Counted from the first letter of the stretch, positions 44,558-53,857 are shown. The stretch is 64,000 nt of DNA from Eubacterium_U album (GCF_025336545.1 NZ_JAODBU010000002.1:434001-498000), one strand, 5' to 3'. Notes: generated by a model from the sequence alone, not told the origin. A program made the numbers and translations.

Positions 44558-45913
44558 TTATTTTTCAATTATTACTGAAAACTTTATTGTATTTCCAATT
44601 TTAGTCATTATGTTTTCTACTAAAATATCAAACTTATATTTATCCTGATATTCTTTTATTTTGTTAAGACCAATTCCTCTATCTTCACCTTTTGTAGAAT
44701 ATCCTTTTTCAAACATCTTAATTATCTCATCCTCCGTACAATATGTATAAGGATTTGAGACCTCAACTATTACTTTCTTTTCAGTTTCAGCTATTTTAAT
44801 TGTAATGTTTTCTTTTTTTTCACAGTCATTATTGCCCTTTACACTTCCTTCATTTCCACACTCATTATTATCTCTTATATTTTCCCAGTTATTTTGTGTA
44901 GTTTTATTTGAAAGAATTGCATCTCTTGCATTATCTATTAATATTCCAAGAATTTCTATGAAATCATAAACTGATATGTATTTAAATTCTCCAGTGCATA
45001 AATTTACATCATACGTTGTTTCTACACCCATATTTTCAGTTTCTTTTAATTTGCCAAATAAAAATCCTGCGATAATAGGTTCATTAATTCTATATAAAAT
45101 ACTATTATACTTATTTTCTTCAGAGATTCTGTTCTTATATTCATTCTTTCGCTGTTTTATCTTTTCATTGTTTTCTTCATTTTCCAGAGCTGATAAAGCA
45201 AGCAAATGATTATTAAAATCGTGCTGATTTTTACGTACAACATCTATCAGACTTTTAAAGGAATCATTATATATTCTAGTCATTTCTAACTGCTTTTGCT
45301 TTAATTTAACTTCGTAAGTTGACTGCTGCCATCTATAGATGGCAAATATTACTATAACAAACAATAAGCCTCCTGTAAGATATGCATCTGTCATAATAAA
45401 ATTGTCTTTTTTGAACTTATAAAGATAATATGCAAGAATTAATCCATTTACTAATATACACACCATCCCCCTCTTTTCTTTATCAACAATTATATTGTGT
45501 AATATCTTATATAATTTTGATTTCTGTGAAAAGAATACAAATATCAGAACAGCTATGTTTATAAACAATGCCATAAAATTTTCATTTTTAATGAACTTAT
45601 AAATAAGAAGACTTGCAGGTATGTACATTATCATTTGCGTAACTGATACAATGAGCATTGTCAACATGCAGTTATAAACAGAATTTACAATACTGTCACC
45701 AAACTGAAGCATCGAATAAATAATGAAAAACAAATACATTATTAACATTGTCTCTTTAAAAAGCACTTCTTCATTAACTAAATACATATAAATTATCTCT
45801 AAACTTATAAAACTTAATGTATAAATGGAAATTATATTTTTTCGACCATATAAGTTATGTATGCATATTATTACAGATATTATTTCAAAAAAATAAATTA
45901 AAATCTCACTCAT
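44558..45913 (-). CDS. AgrC-like sensor histidine kinase
   Basis: 451 residues: about six membrane spans in residues 1-195, the acceptor region RKNQHDFNNHLLAL (His231) and a GHKL ATPase (LIDNARDAIL; GEDRGIGLNKIKEY). An unusual hydrophilic, Asn-rich insert of about 33 residues (336-368, with NNWENIRDNNECGNEG) separates the N box from the following beta strand. It faces agrBD tail to tail and is the natural receptor candidate for that autoinducer. It overlaps its regulator gene by 8 bp. Confidence 0.9.
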   Translation of the reverse strand: MSEILIYFFEIISVIICIHNLYGRKNIISIYTLSFISLEIIYMYLVNEEVLFKETMLIMYLFFIIYSMLQFGDSIVNSVYNCMLTMLIVSVTQMIMYIPASLLIYKFIKNENFMALFINIAVLIFVFFSQKSKLYKILHNIIVDKEKRGMVCILVNGLILAYYLYKFKKDNFIMTDAYLTGGLLFVIVIFAIYRWQQSTYEVKLKQKQLEMTRIYNDSFKSLIDVVRKNQHDFNNHLLALSALENEENNEKIKQRKNEYKNRISEENKYNSILYRINEPIIAGFLFGKLKETENMGVETTYDVNLCTGEFKYISVYDFIEILGILIDNARDAILSNKTTQNNWENIRDNNECGNEGSVKGNNDCEKKENITIKIAETEKKVIVEVSNPYTYCTEDEIIKMFEKGYSTKGEDRGIGLNKIKEYQDKYKFDILVENIMTKIGNTIKFSVIIEK

Positions 45914-46640
45914 TTTTCAACCTGCTCATAAATTCTTTTTTTAATCTAGGGCCTATTTCAAGTTCTCCATAATTATTTATAAGTTTAATATATCTGTTAA
46001 CTGAGTCTATACTTAAAATATAGTTCATATTTACAACAACATGTTTATTACATTGTGCAAAATTGTTATCTCCTAACTCCTGAATAATACTCTTACATGA
46101 CGCATATGGTGCCTTATGTACTCCATCTGTGCAATGATATTCTATGTACCTGTTTCTGTTCTCTACATATACAATATCTTTTGTCTGAAGTGAGAACAAA
46201 ATTCCGTCTCTTTTATAATATATTATCTTCGATTCTTCCTTCGGAGTTTCAAATTCTAATACTTCTTTAACTGTATCCATAAGTTCATTGATGTCATAAG
46301 ATTTTTCAAAGTAGCGATAACAGTGCAAATAACTGTATGAATGTAACTTAGGGTCTTCTAAAGATGATGTGATTATAATTGGTGTAAATTTGTATTCAGG
46401 TATGGTTCGTATTCTTTCAACGAATTTAATTCCTGACACATCTCCTAAAGCATTTGTATCAAGAATTATATCCACTATAAATACGCTTATATTTTCTTCT
46501 AACGCATATTTATATGCCTGCGCACTATCTTTTGCCTTGTAAACATTTATGTCTGTAATATTTGACAATTTGCTACAAATCATATCCATGTATTGTTCAC
46601 TATCTTCTATAACCAGAATATTTTTCTTCTGCACTGTCAT
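45906..46640 (-). CDS. LytTR-family response regulator (AgrA-like)
   Basis: 244 residues: receiver (about 5-125; acidic pocket at IEDSEQ, acceptor Asp in VFIVDIILD, strand-4 IIITSS) and LytTR domain (about 145-240; IVYVENRNRYIEYHCTDG, AQCNKHVVVNMNYILSI). Same operon as the AgrC-like kinase. Similar in layout to the orphan regulator at 4413-5153 but with an intact phosphorylation site. Probable target: the direct repeats before the ABC operon. Confidence 0.9.
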   Translation of the reverse strand: MTVQKKNILVIEDSEQYMDMICSKLSNITDINVYKAKDSAQAYKYALEENISVFIVDIILDTNALGDVSGIKFVERIRTIPEYKFTPIIITSSLEDPKLHSYSYLHCYRYFEKSYDINELMDTVKEVLEFETPKEESKIIYYKRDGILFSLQTKDIVYVENRNRYIEYHCTDGVHKAPYASCKSIIQELGDNNFAQCNKHVVVNMNYILSIDSVNRYIKLINNYGELEIGPRLKKEFMSRLKNE

Positions 46641-46833
46641 TGATTATTTTCCTCTTCTTTTAGGTTTTTACTCATATTGGTTCTGTAAAATTCAGCTTAT
46701 TTATCAATGATACTATGGATGTGTGCGTTTTTTCAAGTTACAATAATTTTTTATTTTTCTTTTTTAATAAAATACTTGCTCTTATTCCAATATGGCTATC
46801 TATAACTCCGATACTACTTAAATCCTGTAGCAA

Positions 46834-48717
46834 TTAATTCTGGTAGTGTTTAGCCTGAGTATTGTACATATTAAAATAAAATCCGTTTGTATTTTCCATT
46901 AATTTGTCATGACTTCCGTCCTCAATTATTGTACCACCGTCAAAAACTATTATTCTGTCGCAAAATCTACAGGATGAAAGTCTATGGGATATATAAACTG
47001 CGGTTTTTCCACCAACAAGCTTATCAAAGTTGTTATAGACTTCAAATTCAGCGATTGGATCTAAGGCTGCTGTAGGTTCGTCAAGTACTACTACCGGTGC
47101 ATCCTTATACAATGCCCTGACAATTGCAAGCTTCTGAGCCTGACCACCTGATGGTTCAACTCCTGACTCATCAAACATTTTATAAAGGTTTGTATTTTGC
47201 TTATTTTCCAAAGAATTAATCCAACCGTCAATCTCTACTATTTTGCACAGTTCATTAATCTTATTTTCAACATTAGAATATTTATTCTGTCCCATATCGC
47301 CATTGGCATATTCTTTCTGTTCCATATCGCCATTGGCATATTTATTCTGTCCCATATCAATATTATCCTTTATGGAAAATGCCATAAGCCTGTAATCCTG
47401 AAAAACTACTGAAAGTAAATCTAAATATTTAGAGTATTCTATATCATTTATATTTACTCCATTTACAAGAATTTCTCCTTCTGTAACTTCATATAATCTG
47501 CAAAGAAGTTTTATGAAAGTTGTCTTTCCTGCGCCATTTTTTCCTACTATTGAAAGATGTTCTCCCGGATGTATTGATGTATTTATGTTTTTTAAAATAT
47601 AAACATCTGTATTAGGATATTTAAAACTTACATTTTTAAATTCTATAGATACACCATCATTAACATTTGGAACTTCTGCATTTTTACTTTTCTCATATTT
47701 TATATCAATTTCAGCTTTTTCAATATAATCAAGATAATATTTTAGAATTGATGCTGTATACTTTAATCCCATTAATCCTCTTGAAATATTATAAAGTGCT
47801 TCCGTAAACTTAATAACTGCCTGTGTAAGGCTGCTAAAATCTCCGATTGTAATCTTTCCTGTTAATGTATTTACACCAAGAATAATATAAACTGCTATAT
47901 TACAAATCTCCGTTGATGTTATTGAAATTTTTTCATTATTCCATATTTTTTTCATGCTTCTTTTTGAAAGATTATATTGCTTAGTACTCTGTTCCTTCTG
48001 GTTATCAATAATCATATTATCTGCATTATAAATTCTAATATCCTTGGCATACTCACCTGTTGTAAGTTCATCCAGATAATAATCAACAACACGGTCTATT
48101 TCCATTGCTTCAGAGAAATAATTTTCCTTTAATTTTGTTGTTTTCATTGTCATATATGTATTAATAACGAAACTTAAAAATACAGGAATAAGTAACCATA
48201 CTGAGCAATTAACAACTATATACATAACCCCTGCAAGCACTAATATATTACTTATAAGTCCTACGATTCCGTCTGTAAGTCCCTGTATAAGGTTAGTTTG
48301 TTCAAATGCGCGGCCCGCTTTATTTACACTGTCTAGCATTTCAGAATTTTCAGTATACTCAAACTTCATTTGCATAGTATTAAAACTTATTTCCATTTGA
48401 AGCATTCTGTCAAAACGGTCATTACAATAATTCTGCTTCTCATTTGCAAACTTTCCTACTACTGCATAAAGATAAGTTCCAATGCAGATAAAAGCTACCC
48501 AGAAAATTATCATACCAATGTTTCTGTTCTGCTCATATACGATTTCATTAATTAAATATTTTGAGCCGATAATAGAAACAAAAGGTCCTGCTGTGTTAAC
48601 TATAACTGACAACAAAATATAAAAGTAATAGATTGGAAGCTTTTTCCATGCAAACTTTGCAAAATATCCGGTGCAAAAAGCTATGTCTTTAATTCCACTA
48701 AATAATTTTTTTAGCAT
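46834..48717 (-). CDS. exporter-type ABC half-transporter (membrane domain + ATPase), with VNTR
   Basis: 627 residues: six membrane spans (about 1-310) fused to an ATPase with Walker A GKNGAGKTT, signature PSGGQAQ and Walker B VVVLDEPTAALDP. No N-terminal C39 peptidase domain. Between Q-loop and signature (about residues 453-479) an in-frame repeat of DMGQNKYANG-like decapeptides (2.6 copies of 30 bp) is inserted. It overlaps the next half-transporter by 7 bp, so the two probably form a heterodimer. Peptide export is inferred from the neighbouring signalling genes. Confidence 0.88.
   Translation of the reverse strand: MLKKLFSGIKDIAFCTGYFAKFAWKKLPIYYFYILLSVIVNTAGPFVSIIGSKYLINEIVYEQNRNIGMIIFWVAFICIGTYLYAVVGKFANEKQNYCNDRFDRMLQMEISFNTMQMKFEYTENSEMLDSVNKAGRAFEQTNLIQGLTDGIVGLISNILVLAGVMYIVVNCSVWLLIPVFLSFVINTYMTMKTTKLKENYFSEAMEIDRVVDYYLDELTTGEYAKDIRIYNADNMIIDNQKEQSTKQYNLSKRSMKKIWNNEKISITSTEICNIAVYIILGVNTLTGKITIGDFSSLTQAVIKFTEALYNISRGLMGLKYTASILKYYLDYIEKAEIDIKYEKSKNAEVPNVNDGVSIEFKNVSFKYPNTDVYILKNINTSIHPGEHLSIVGKNGAGKTTFIKLLCRLYEVTEGEILVNGVNINDIEYSKYLDLLSVVFQDYRLMAFSIKDNIDMGQNKYANGDMEQKEYANGDMGQNKYSNVENKINELCKIVEIDGWINSLENKQNTNLYKMFDESGVEPSGGQAQKLAIVRALYKDAPVVVLDEPTAALDPIAEFEVYNNFDKLVGGKTAVYISHRLSSCRFCDRIIVFDGGTIIEDGSHDKLMENTNGFYFNMYNTQAKHYQN
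47281..47358. repeat. 30-bp tandem repeat inside the ABC gene
   Basis: Two full copies (47281-47310, 47311-47340; three mismatches) and an 18-bp third copy (47341-47358). In frame, each unit adds ten residues ending in NGDMGQ/NGDMEQ. Confidence 0.95.
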
Positions 48718-50600
48718 GTTACTCCCTCCTTCTCACTTTTGTAATACTGTGCCTGAATCTGAAACATATCACTATATTTTCCGCCAGTTTTCATTAATTC
48801 ATCATGTGTTCCCTCTTCAATAATTTTTCCATCCTCAAACATAACTATTTTGTCACAAAATCTTGTGCTTGAAAGTCTGTGAGAAATAAAAATTGCAGTC
48901 TTTCCCTTTACCATTTCGTTAAATTCCTGATACATTTTGTCTTCTGCCAATGCATCAAGTGCCGCTGTAGGTTCGTCCAAAACAAGAACATCTCTGTCAC
49001 TGTATAATGCTCTTGCCATAGCAAGTCTTTGTCTTTCTCCACCGGAAAAATCCACTCCGTCAGGATCAATAATTCTAAGAAGTGTAGTGTCAATTTTGTT
49101 TTCGTACCTGTTAATCTTCTCCTCTAAATCACTTCTTTTTAATGTTTCCATAACCCTATTTCTGTCAGTTTCATTTTCAGGCTTCATTGAAATGTTCTGC
49201 CATACAGGGAAAGCAAATATTTCTATATTCTGAAATACCGGAGCAAAGATATTAAAATATGATTCTCTGTCAAACTGTTTTATATCAACTCCATTAAGTA
49301 AAATTCTTCCCTCTGTTGGTTCATATAGTCTCATAAGAAGCTTTGTGAGAGTAGTTTTTCCTGCGCCGTTTATTCCTACTATTGCAAGTTTACTTCCTGC
49401 CTCTATTGTGAGGTTAAGATTTTTTAGAATAAATTTATCATGTCCCGGATATTTAAATGAGACATTTTCAAATTTAAATTCGTATTTTTCTAATTTGATA
49501 TTCTTTATTGTTCCCTCACCCTTTTGATAATCAGGTATCTCCTCTGTCCAATCCATAAATGTTCTAAAATCATCTAACTGCATTCTGTTCATATTCATCC
49601 ACACAAGATTACAAAACAGATCCGTCATGGCTGTTGAAAATGCAGCCACTAATCCAATATATAAAACAAAATTAGAAATACTCATGCCCCTAAACATAAT
49701 CATGTAAATAAGCACTGAATATAGCAATACATTTTGAATTAATCTAAGCATACTCATTTTTGCTTCACACATAATCCACTTACTGTGATGTTTTTTGCAG
49801 GCAGCATAATATATTGTGTTAATGTCATTCCACATATTCTGTATAAACTCCTGCATTTTAAACAGTCTTATGTCCTTAGCGTACTTAAAGTCTCTTGCTG
49901 TATTTGAAAAATAACTATTTTTTCTATAATTAGATGCCATAGCATCTCTAAATTCTGTCTTGCTCCACTCCATTGTTGAATCTAAAATTTTATAGATAAA
50001 AAACGAAAGTGTAATTATAACAAGTACAAGCACCGGATTAACTAAAGCTATGGCAAAGCCGGAAATAAATACCATGGTAAGATTGGCAATTATGTTCTGC
50101 CCTCTCATGCAATATCCATGAATTCCCTGATATGTATACAATGCCTGTTTTGATCTTTGAGTTAAATCAAGAAAATCCGGATTTTCCATATTTTTAAAAT
50201 CCGTTGTAAATGATTTTCTAAGATATTTTGAAACTATACCTTTGTACACGTTTTCCCACTGATATTCGTAAATATAACTAGCCTTATAGGCAATAAGATT
50301 AAGTATAAGAGTTGCCACTCCCACTATTACCATCACCTTAATCATTACGTCTGTACTAACCTTTTGCTCTACCAATGCTAAAGCAATTTTTGGTATATAA
50401 ATTCCAATAAGATTGTATAATGAGATTAATATTCCACCGGCAATAACCGCTATAATAAATATTCTGCTAAAACTCCACGTCAACTTAACTGCAAACATGA
50501 AATTATTAAGCATTCCATGCTTAGTTGACTGAATTCCTTTTTGTTCCCTATCATGGGATGCAGAAAAGAAATTTTTAAACCTCTCCAATATTTTATTCAT
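48711..50600 (-). CDS. exporter-type ABC half-transporter (membrane domain + ATPase)
   Basis: 629 residues: hydrophilic N-terminus, six spans (about 40-330), then ATPase with Walker A GINGAGKTT, signature FSGGERQR, Walker B VLVLDEPTAALDA and switch ISHRLSS. First gene of the two-gene ABC operon. AAAGGAG precedes the ATG. The upstream promoter has a weak -35 and a phased direct repeat, consistent with activation by a LytTR regulator encoded on either side. Confidence 0.9.
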   Translation of the reverse strand: MNKILERFKNFFSASHDREQKGIQSTKHGMLNNFMFAVKLTWSFSRIFIIAVIAGGILISLYNLIGIYIPKIALALVEQKVSTDVMIKVMVIVGVATLILNLIAYKASYIYEYQWENVYKGIVSKYLRKSFTTDFKNMENPDFLDLTQRSKQALYTYQGIHGYCMRGQNIIANLTMVFISGFAIALVNPVLVLVIITLSFFIYKILDSTMEWSKTEFRDAMASNYRKNSYFSNTARDFKYAKDIRLFKMQEFIQNMWNDINTIYYAACKKHHSKWIMCEAKMSMLRLIQNVLLYSVLIYMIMFRGMSISNFVLYIGLVAAFSTAMTDLFCNLVWMNMNRMQLDDFRTFMDWTEEIPDYQKGEGTIKNIKLEKYEFKFENVSFKYPGHDKFILKNLNLTIEAGSKLAIVGINGAGKTTLTKLLMRLYEPTEGRILLNGVDIKQFDRESYFNIFAPVFQNIEIFAFPVWQNISMKPENETDRNRVMETLKRSDLEEKINRYENKIDTTLLRIIDPDGVDFSGGERQRLAMARALYSDRDVLVLDEPTAALDALAEDKMYQEFNEMVKGKTAIFISHRLSSTRFCDKIVMFEDGKIIEEGTHDELMKTGGKYSDMFQIQAQYYKSEKEGVTC

Positions 50601-50696
50601 AACCTCTCCTTTTTTGTTTTCAGAATATAATTTTCCAGTAATTATTTTGCTTCAGATTTTTCTATCATACCTTAAATTTTTTCTTTTTTTGCCACA

Positions 50697-50731
50697 ATGT
50701 AATCATTTGTGTTTTATATGTAATCATTTGT
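50697..50731 (-). promoter_or_regulatory. 14-bp direct repeat (21-bp period) upstream of the ABC operon
   Basis: ACAAATGATTACAT on the minus strand occurs perfectly twice (50731-50718 and 50710-50697) with a 7-bp gap. About 27 bp further on lies TATGAT (about 50669-50664) without a recognisable -35. Two perfect repeats two helical turns apart before a poor -35 is the standard layout of LytTR-activated promoters. Confidence 0.7.
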
Positions 50732-50798
50732 AAAATATTTTTAAAATTAACAAATATCAATATAATAATTGCCCGATTGCCATTTTTATTAACAATTA

Positions 50799-52058
50799 TT
50801 ATATTCCATACAAACTTACAGCCACTTCAAATTCTTCTCCTTTATCAATAAATTCTACATACCCACCATATTTTTTTACAATATTCTCTATACTTGATAC
50901 TCCAATTCCATGATTATGCACATCATGTTTACTAGTTTGTTTTATATTCACTAACTCCTTTATCTTGCTGTTGCAGATTTTTATAAACATTGTATTCTTC
51001 TTATAAATTATGTCTATTTTAATCCATCTGTCTTCCATATTAATTTTTTTGCAAGATTCTATTGCATTATCTAATATATTTCCTAACAGGATTCCTGCAT
51101 CTTTATAATCAAGATTAACGGATTTTGGTACATTAATGTTTACATATGTCTTTATTTTCAAATTTTCTGCCAGGCACATCTTGTGATTTATTATCGTATT
51201 TATAACTATATTAGATGTATATAATTTTTTGTTACTCGCATCTAACTCATTAATAATTTTATAAATTTCTTTTGAAATCTCATTATTCTTTTGTGCCTCT
51301 GAGCATATCGCTAATAGCATATTTTTCAAATCATGCTTAATTCTTCGTATCTCTTTATTACTTTTTTCCACTTCATTATAATATTGTTCTTTTGCCTGTG
51401 CCTCTTGTAACAACATTTCCTTTTCATAATTATCCGATAATGTTTCTGTTACTTTAACAAACATTTTAAACATTAAAACATTACTCGAAATCGTCATAAC
51501 TATTATCATTAAACACATTATAATAACCGGATTATTCTTACTGTTTTGAATAATATTCATAGTTATACAACATATACAAACACATGTAAGTGGAATAATA
51601 ACCAGATATTTACTTATATCAAAAGACAATTTAGGGAATTTTATTTTCCTAATTTTACAAATTGCATAAACTATTAAAAAGCGGATAATTTCGCAGATAA
51701 AAGAACTTCCATAGTAACGGATAAAATATGGAATTGCCTGTCCTAAAAAATTCAAAACAAAAAATCCTATCAGTTCCGCTACAATTCCAAATCCTATGTA
51801 CAAAACCGGTAGAATTATATGATACGAAATACTATATGAAAATGAGCAACTATATAGATAAATTATCAATATACATAAAATCAGATTCGCATTTGGATTG
51901 TGAAACTGATTTACAACACTAATCAAAATTATGCATCCACAAAAAAGAATCGTACAATATTTCTTTTTCATAGTTCTTTTTTCACTAAAACTCTTAAAAT
52001 ATTTGAAAATAATCAAATAGTCAATTATATTAATTATTAAATCATAAATTAAATTCAT
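50799..52058 (-). CDS. GHKL sensor histidine kinase (AgrC-like)
   Basis: 419 residues: about six to seven membrane spans in residues 1-200, coiled linker, acceptor region IRRIKHDLKNMLLA (His242), N box GNILDNAIESCK and G box HNHGIGVSSIENIV. Overlaps the regulator gene by 4 bp. No agrB or agrD is attached. The candidate partner is the 23-residue peptide encoded divergently 300 bp beyond the regulator. Confidence 0.9.
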   Translation of the reverse strand: MNLIYDLIINIIDYLIIFKYFKSFSEKRTMKKKYCTILFCGCIILISVVNQFHNPNANLILCILIIYLYSCSFSYSISYHIILPVLYIGFGIVAELIGFFVLNFLGQAIPYFIRYYGSSFICEIIRFLIVYAICKIRKIKFPKLSFDISKYLVIIPLTCVCICCITMNIIQNSKNNPVIIMCLMIIVMTISSNVLMFKMFVKVTETLSDNYEKEMLLQEAQAKEQYYNEVEKSNKEIRRIKHDLKNMLLAICSEAQKNNEISKEIYKIINELDASNKKLYTSNIVINTIINHKMCLAENLKIKTYVNINVPKSVNLDYKDAGILLGNILDNAIESCKKINMEDRWIKIDIIYKKNTMFIKICNSKIKELVNIKQTSKHDVHNHGIGVSSIENIVKKYGGYVEFIDKGEEFEVAVSLYGI

Positions 52059-52762
52059 ACCTGCCCCCTTAAATAATTCAAGTGTTTTTTCTTAATTTCT
52101 TTTCTATAATCTCTGCTTACATATAGCATCCTGTCATCTTGCAAAATTACATTTTCTCCTATAATCCCTTCGATTTTTGAAAGATTTACAATCAACGATT
52201 TATTTAACATTCCAAACATTTCATCATCTAATTGTGACCATATTTCTTTCAATGTCATATTACATTGATATTTTTTATCATCAATTGTATATATCCATAC
52301 TTTTCTACCATCTTTTTCTAAATAACAAATATCTGAAAATGCAATGTTGTAATTATTTTTTTTGTAAGAAAATACAAAGCTCCTTCTCTTTATTTCTAAA
52401 TAGTTCTTTGTTTTCTCTAATGTATTTTTTATTTTTTCGAAGGTTAACGGTTTTTGTATAAAGTCAAATGTTACGGTTTCAAACACATCAAACACATATT
52501 GCGAATGACTGGTCATAAAAATAATTAAAGAATCAACATTTTTCTCTCGAAGTTTTTTTGCAAAATCTATCCCTGACATTTCTTTCATTTCAATATCTAA
52601 TATAAACACATCAAAATTAACATTATTTTCTGTTATGTATTTCTGTAATTCTTCCGCACAAAAAAACACCTCATATTCCAATGATTTATCGTGAATAATT
52701 TGAAGAAATTCTTCAATCTGTTCAATAATCACCCTATCATCATCACAAATTGCAATATTCAT
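52055..52762 (-). CDS. LytTR-family response regulator
   Basis: 235 residues: receiver with CDDD pocket and acceptor Asp in VFILDIEMKEMSG, strand-4 IIFMTSH, Lys in FIQKPL, followed by a LytTR domain (about 125-230; ICYLEKDGRKVWIYTIDD, GMLNKSLIVNLSKIEGI). An extended -10 (TGaTATAAT, about 52807-52799 on the minus strand) serves the operon. The shared divergent region and the peptide gene make autoregulation plausible. Confidence 0.9.
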   Translation of the reverse strand: MNIAICDDDRVIIEQIEEFLQIIHDKSLEYEVFFCAEELQKYITENNVNFDVFILDIEMKEMSGIDFAKKLREKNVDSLIIFMTSHSQYVFDVFETVTFDFIQKPLTFEKIKNTLEKTKNYLEIKRRSFVFSYKKNNYNIAFSDICYLEKDGRKVWIYTIDDKKYQCNMTLKEIWSQLDDEMFGMLNKSLIVNLSKIEGIIGENVILQDDRMLYVSRDYRKEIKKKHLNYLRGQV

Positions 52763-53063
52763 TTTCTGACCTTCTCTTTCTTAATTAGTAGGGATTTTGT
52801 AATTATATCATAATTCAATTTCAAAAGCATCTTTATTTGGGCTTAGGTAAACTCGTGCAACTTGCCCTATATTTAACTTATTTTTAAATTTGTAGGGCTT
52901 TTAAAATGCTTTGAGCTTAGTTCCACATATTTATGTACTTAGGAAATTTTATTTTAAACGTATAAACTATTTCCAATTATCCCCTATTGTTTAAATATTA
53001 CGAAATTGTTACAATTCATCTTGTAATTGGCCAGTACAAATCTAAAATAAGGAGGACGAAACT
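52763..53063 (+). promoter_or_regulatory. divergent control region between regulator and peptide gene
   Basis: A plus-strand promoter TTGTTT (52987-52992), 17-bp spacer, TACAAT (53010-53015) leads into the peptide gene. Upstream, CTTAG elements at 52916-52920 and 52938-52942 are 22 bp apart, with a third at 52842-52846. A GCCCTA/TAGGGC hairpin followed by TTTT lies at about 52864-52902. AGGAGG sits at 53050-53055. Confidence 0.55.
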
Positions 53064-53135
53064 ATGTGTTTTAAATTCAATAGCTGTTCCGAGTTATTTA
53101 ATGCTCTTTGCAATTTTTTTAAATTCGGTTGTTAG
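53064..53135 (+). CDS. 23-residue cysteine-rich peptide (candidate secreted signal)
   Basis: A short ORF with a complete expression cassette: promoter at 52987-53015, AGGAGG eight bases before the ATG, and a perfect 18-bp hairpin terminator 48 bp after the stop. The product begins MCFKFNSC and ends SELFNALCNFFKFGC, with Cys at 2, 8, 16 and 23 (the last residue), five Phe pairs or singles and almost no charge. No leader, double-Gly or AgrD-type tail is present and no family is recognised. It is divergent from a kinase/LytTR operon and close to an ABC exporter pair, so a signalling or modified-peptide role is inferred. Confidence 0.6.
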   Translation: MCFKFNSCSELFNALCNFFKFGC

Positions 53136-53183
53136 TTAGTAAAAGGTAATATTTATCATTTATAAATTACCTATACAATTGCA

Positions 53184-53230
53184 ATATGGCTAAAATGAAA
53201 AAGCCCTTTTCATTTTAGCCATATTTTTTA
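53184..53230 (+). terminator. terminator of the peptide gene
   Basis: ATATGGCTAAAATGAAAA pairs perfectly (18 bp) with TTTTCATTTTAGCCATAT around a five-base loop, followed by TTTTTT. Confidence 0.95.
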
Positions 53231-53313
53231 ACCATATAAATTCTATTCCTCTGTTTTTTCTACTGCAGCAATTGCTTGAGAAAATTGTCCTACTCCTACG
53301 CTGTTTATCTTTT

Positions 53314-53857
53314 CTAAAATTTAATCACAACATTAAATGCTTCGTCTGACTTTGATGCCTTTTCTATTGCTTCGTCAAGTTTTTCTAACGGATATTCATC
53401 CGTGATAATTGATTCAATATCCCATCGTTTACTTTTCATTATTTGCTATATTGCATGTTTCAAATCCAAGTTTTTTTGCAATATTCAATCTGAAATCTGA
53501 TAAATCTGCTATTATAACTTGATCTAATCCAAAATATTTTAGCGTAATTGCAGCTGCAATTCCAATTGTTCCACATCCAAATACAATTGCTTTTTCTCCT
53601 TTTTGTGGTTGTAAACGTCTTGCAGCTCTGCATCCCACTGTAAAAGGCTCAATTAAACTTGCTTCCCTGTCACTTATTTCAGCCGGTATAAAATAAAGTG
53701 AATGCTTTAACTTTGCCTCCGGTACTAAAATATACTCTGAAAAGCCGCCTATTGTTCCTGCTCTCTTTGTATCATTTTTTACAAATCTTAGATACGGATA
53801 TACTCTCTTTTCCAAGATAAATTCCTGCTTTCGTAAAATTCTTCTCCAAATATTCAT
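53314..53857 (-). pseudogene. zinc-type alcohol/polyol dehydrogenase, decayed
   Basis: The frame to 53429 encodes the central part of a medium-chain dehydrogenase (AGTIGGFSEYILVPEAKLKH, then Rossmann VFGCGTIGIAAAITLKYFGL). It stops, and a second frame 53314-53430 gives the true C-terminus (TDEYPLEKLDEAIEKASKSD). The N-terminal zinc-binding domain is missing and a segment of the coenzyme domain has been deleted. A further fragment (SVGVGQFSQAIAAVEKTEE) lies just downstream at about 53242-53305, from an unidentified gene. Confidence 0.75.

Noticed and set aside
46834..53135. Lantibiotic or other classical bacteriocin cluster
   Set aside because: There are ABC exporters, sensors and a Cys-rich peptide, but no LanB/LanC/LanM, radical SAM or YcaO enzyme, no C39 peptidase domain and no double-Gly leader in the window.
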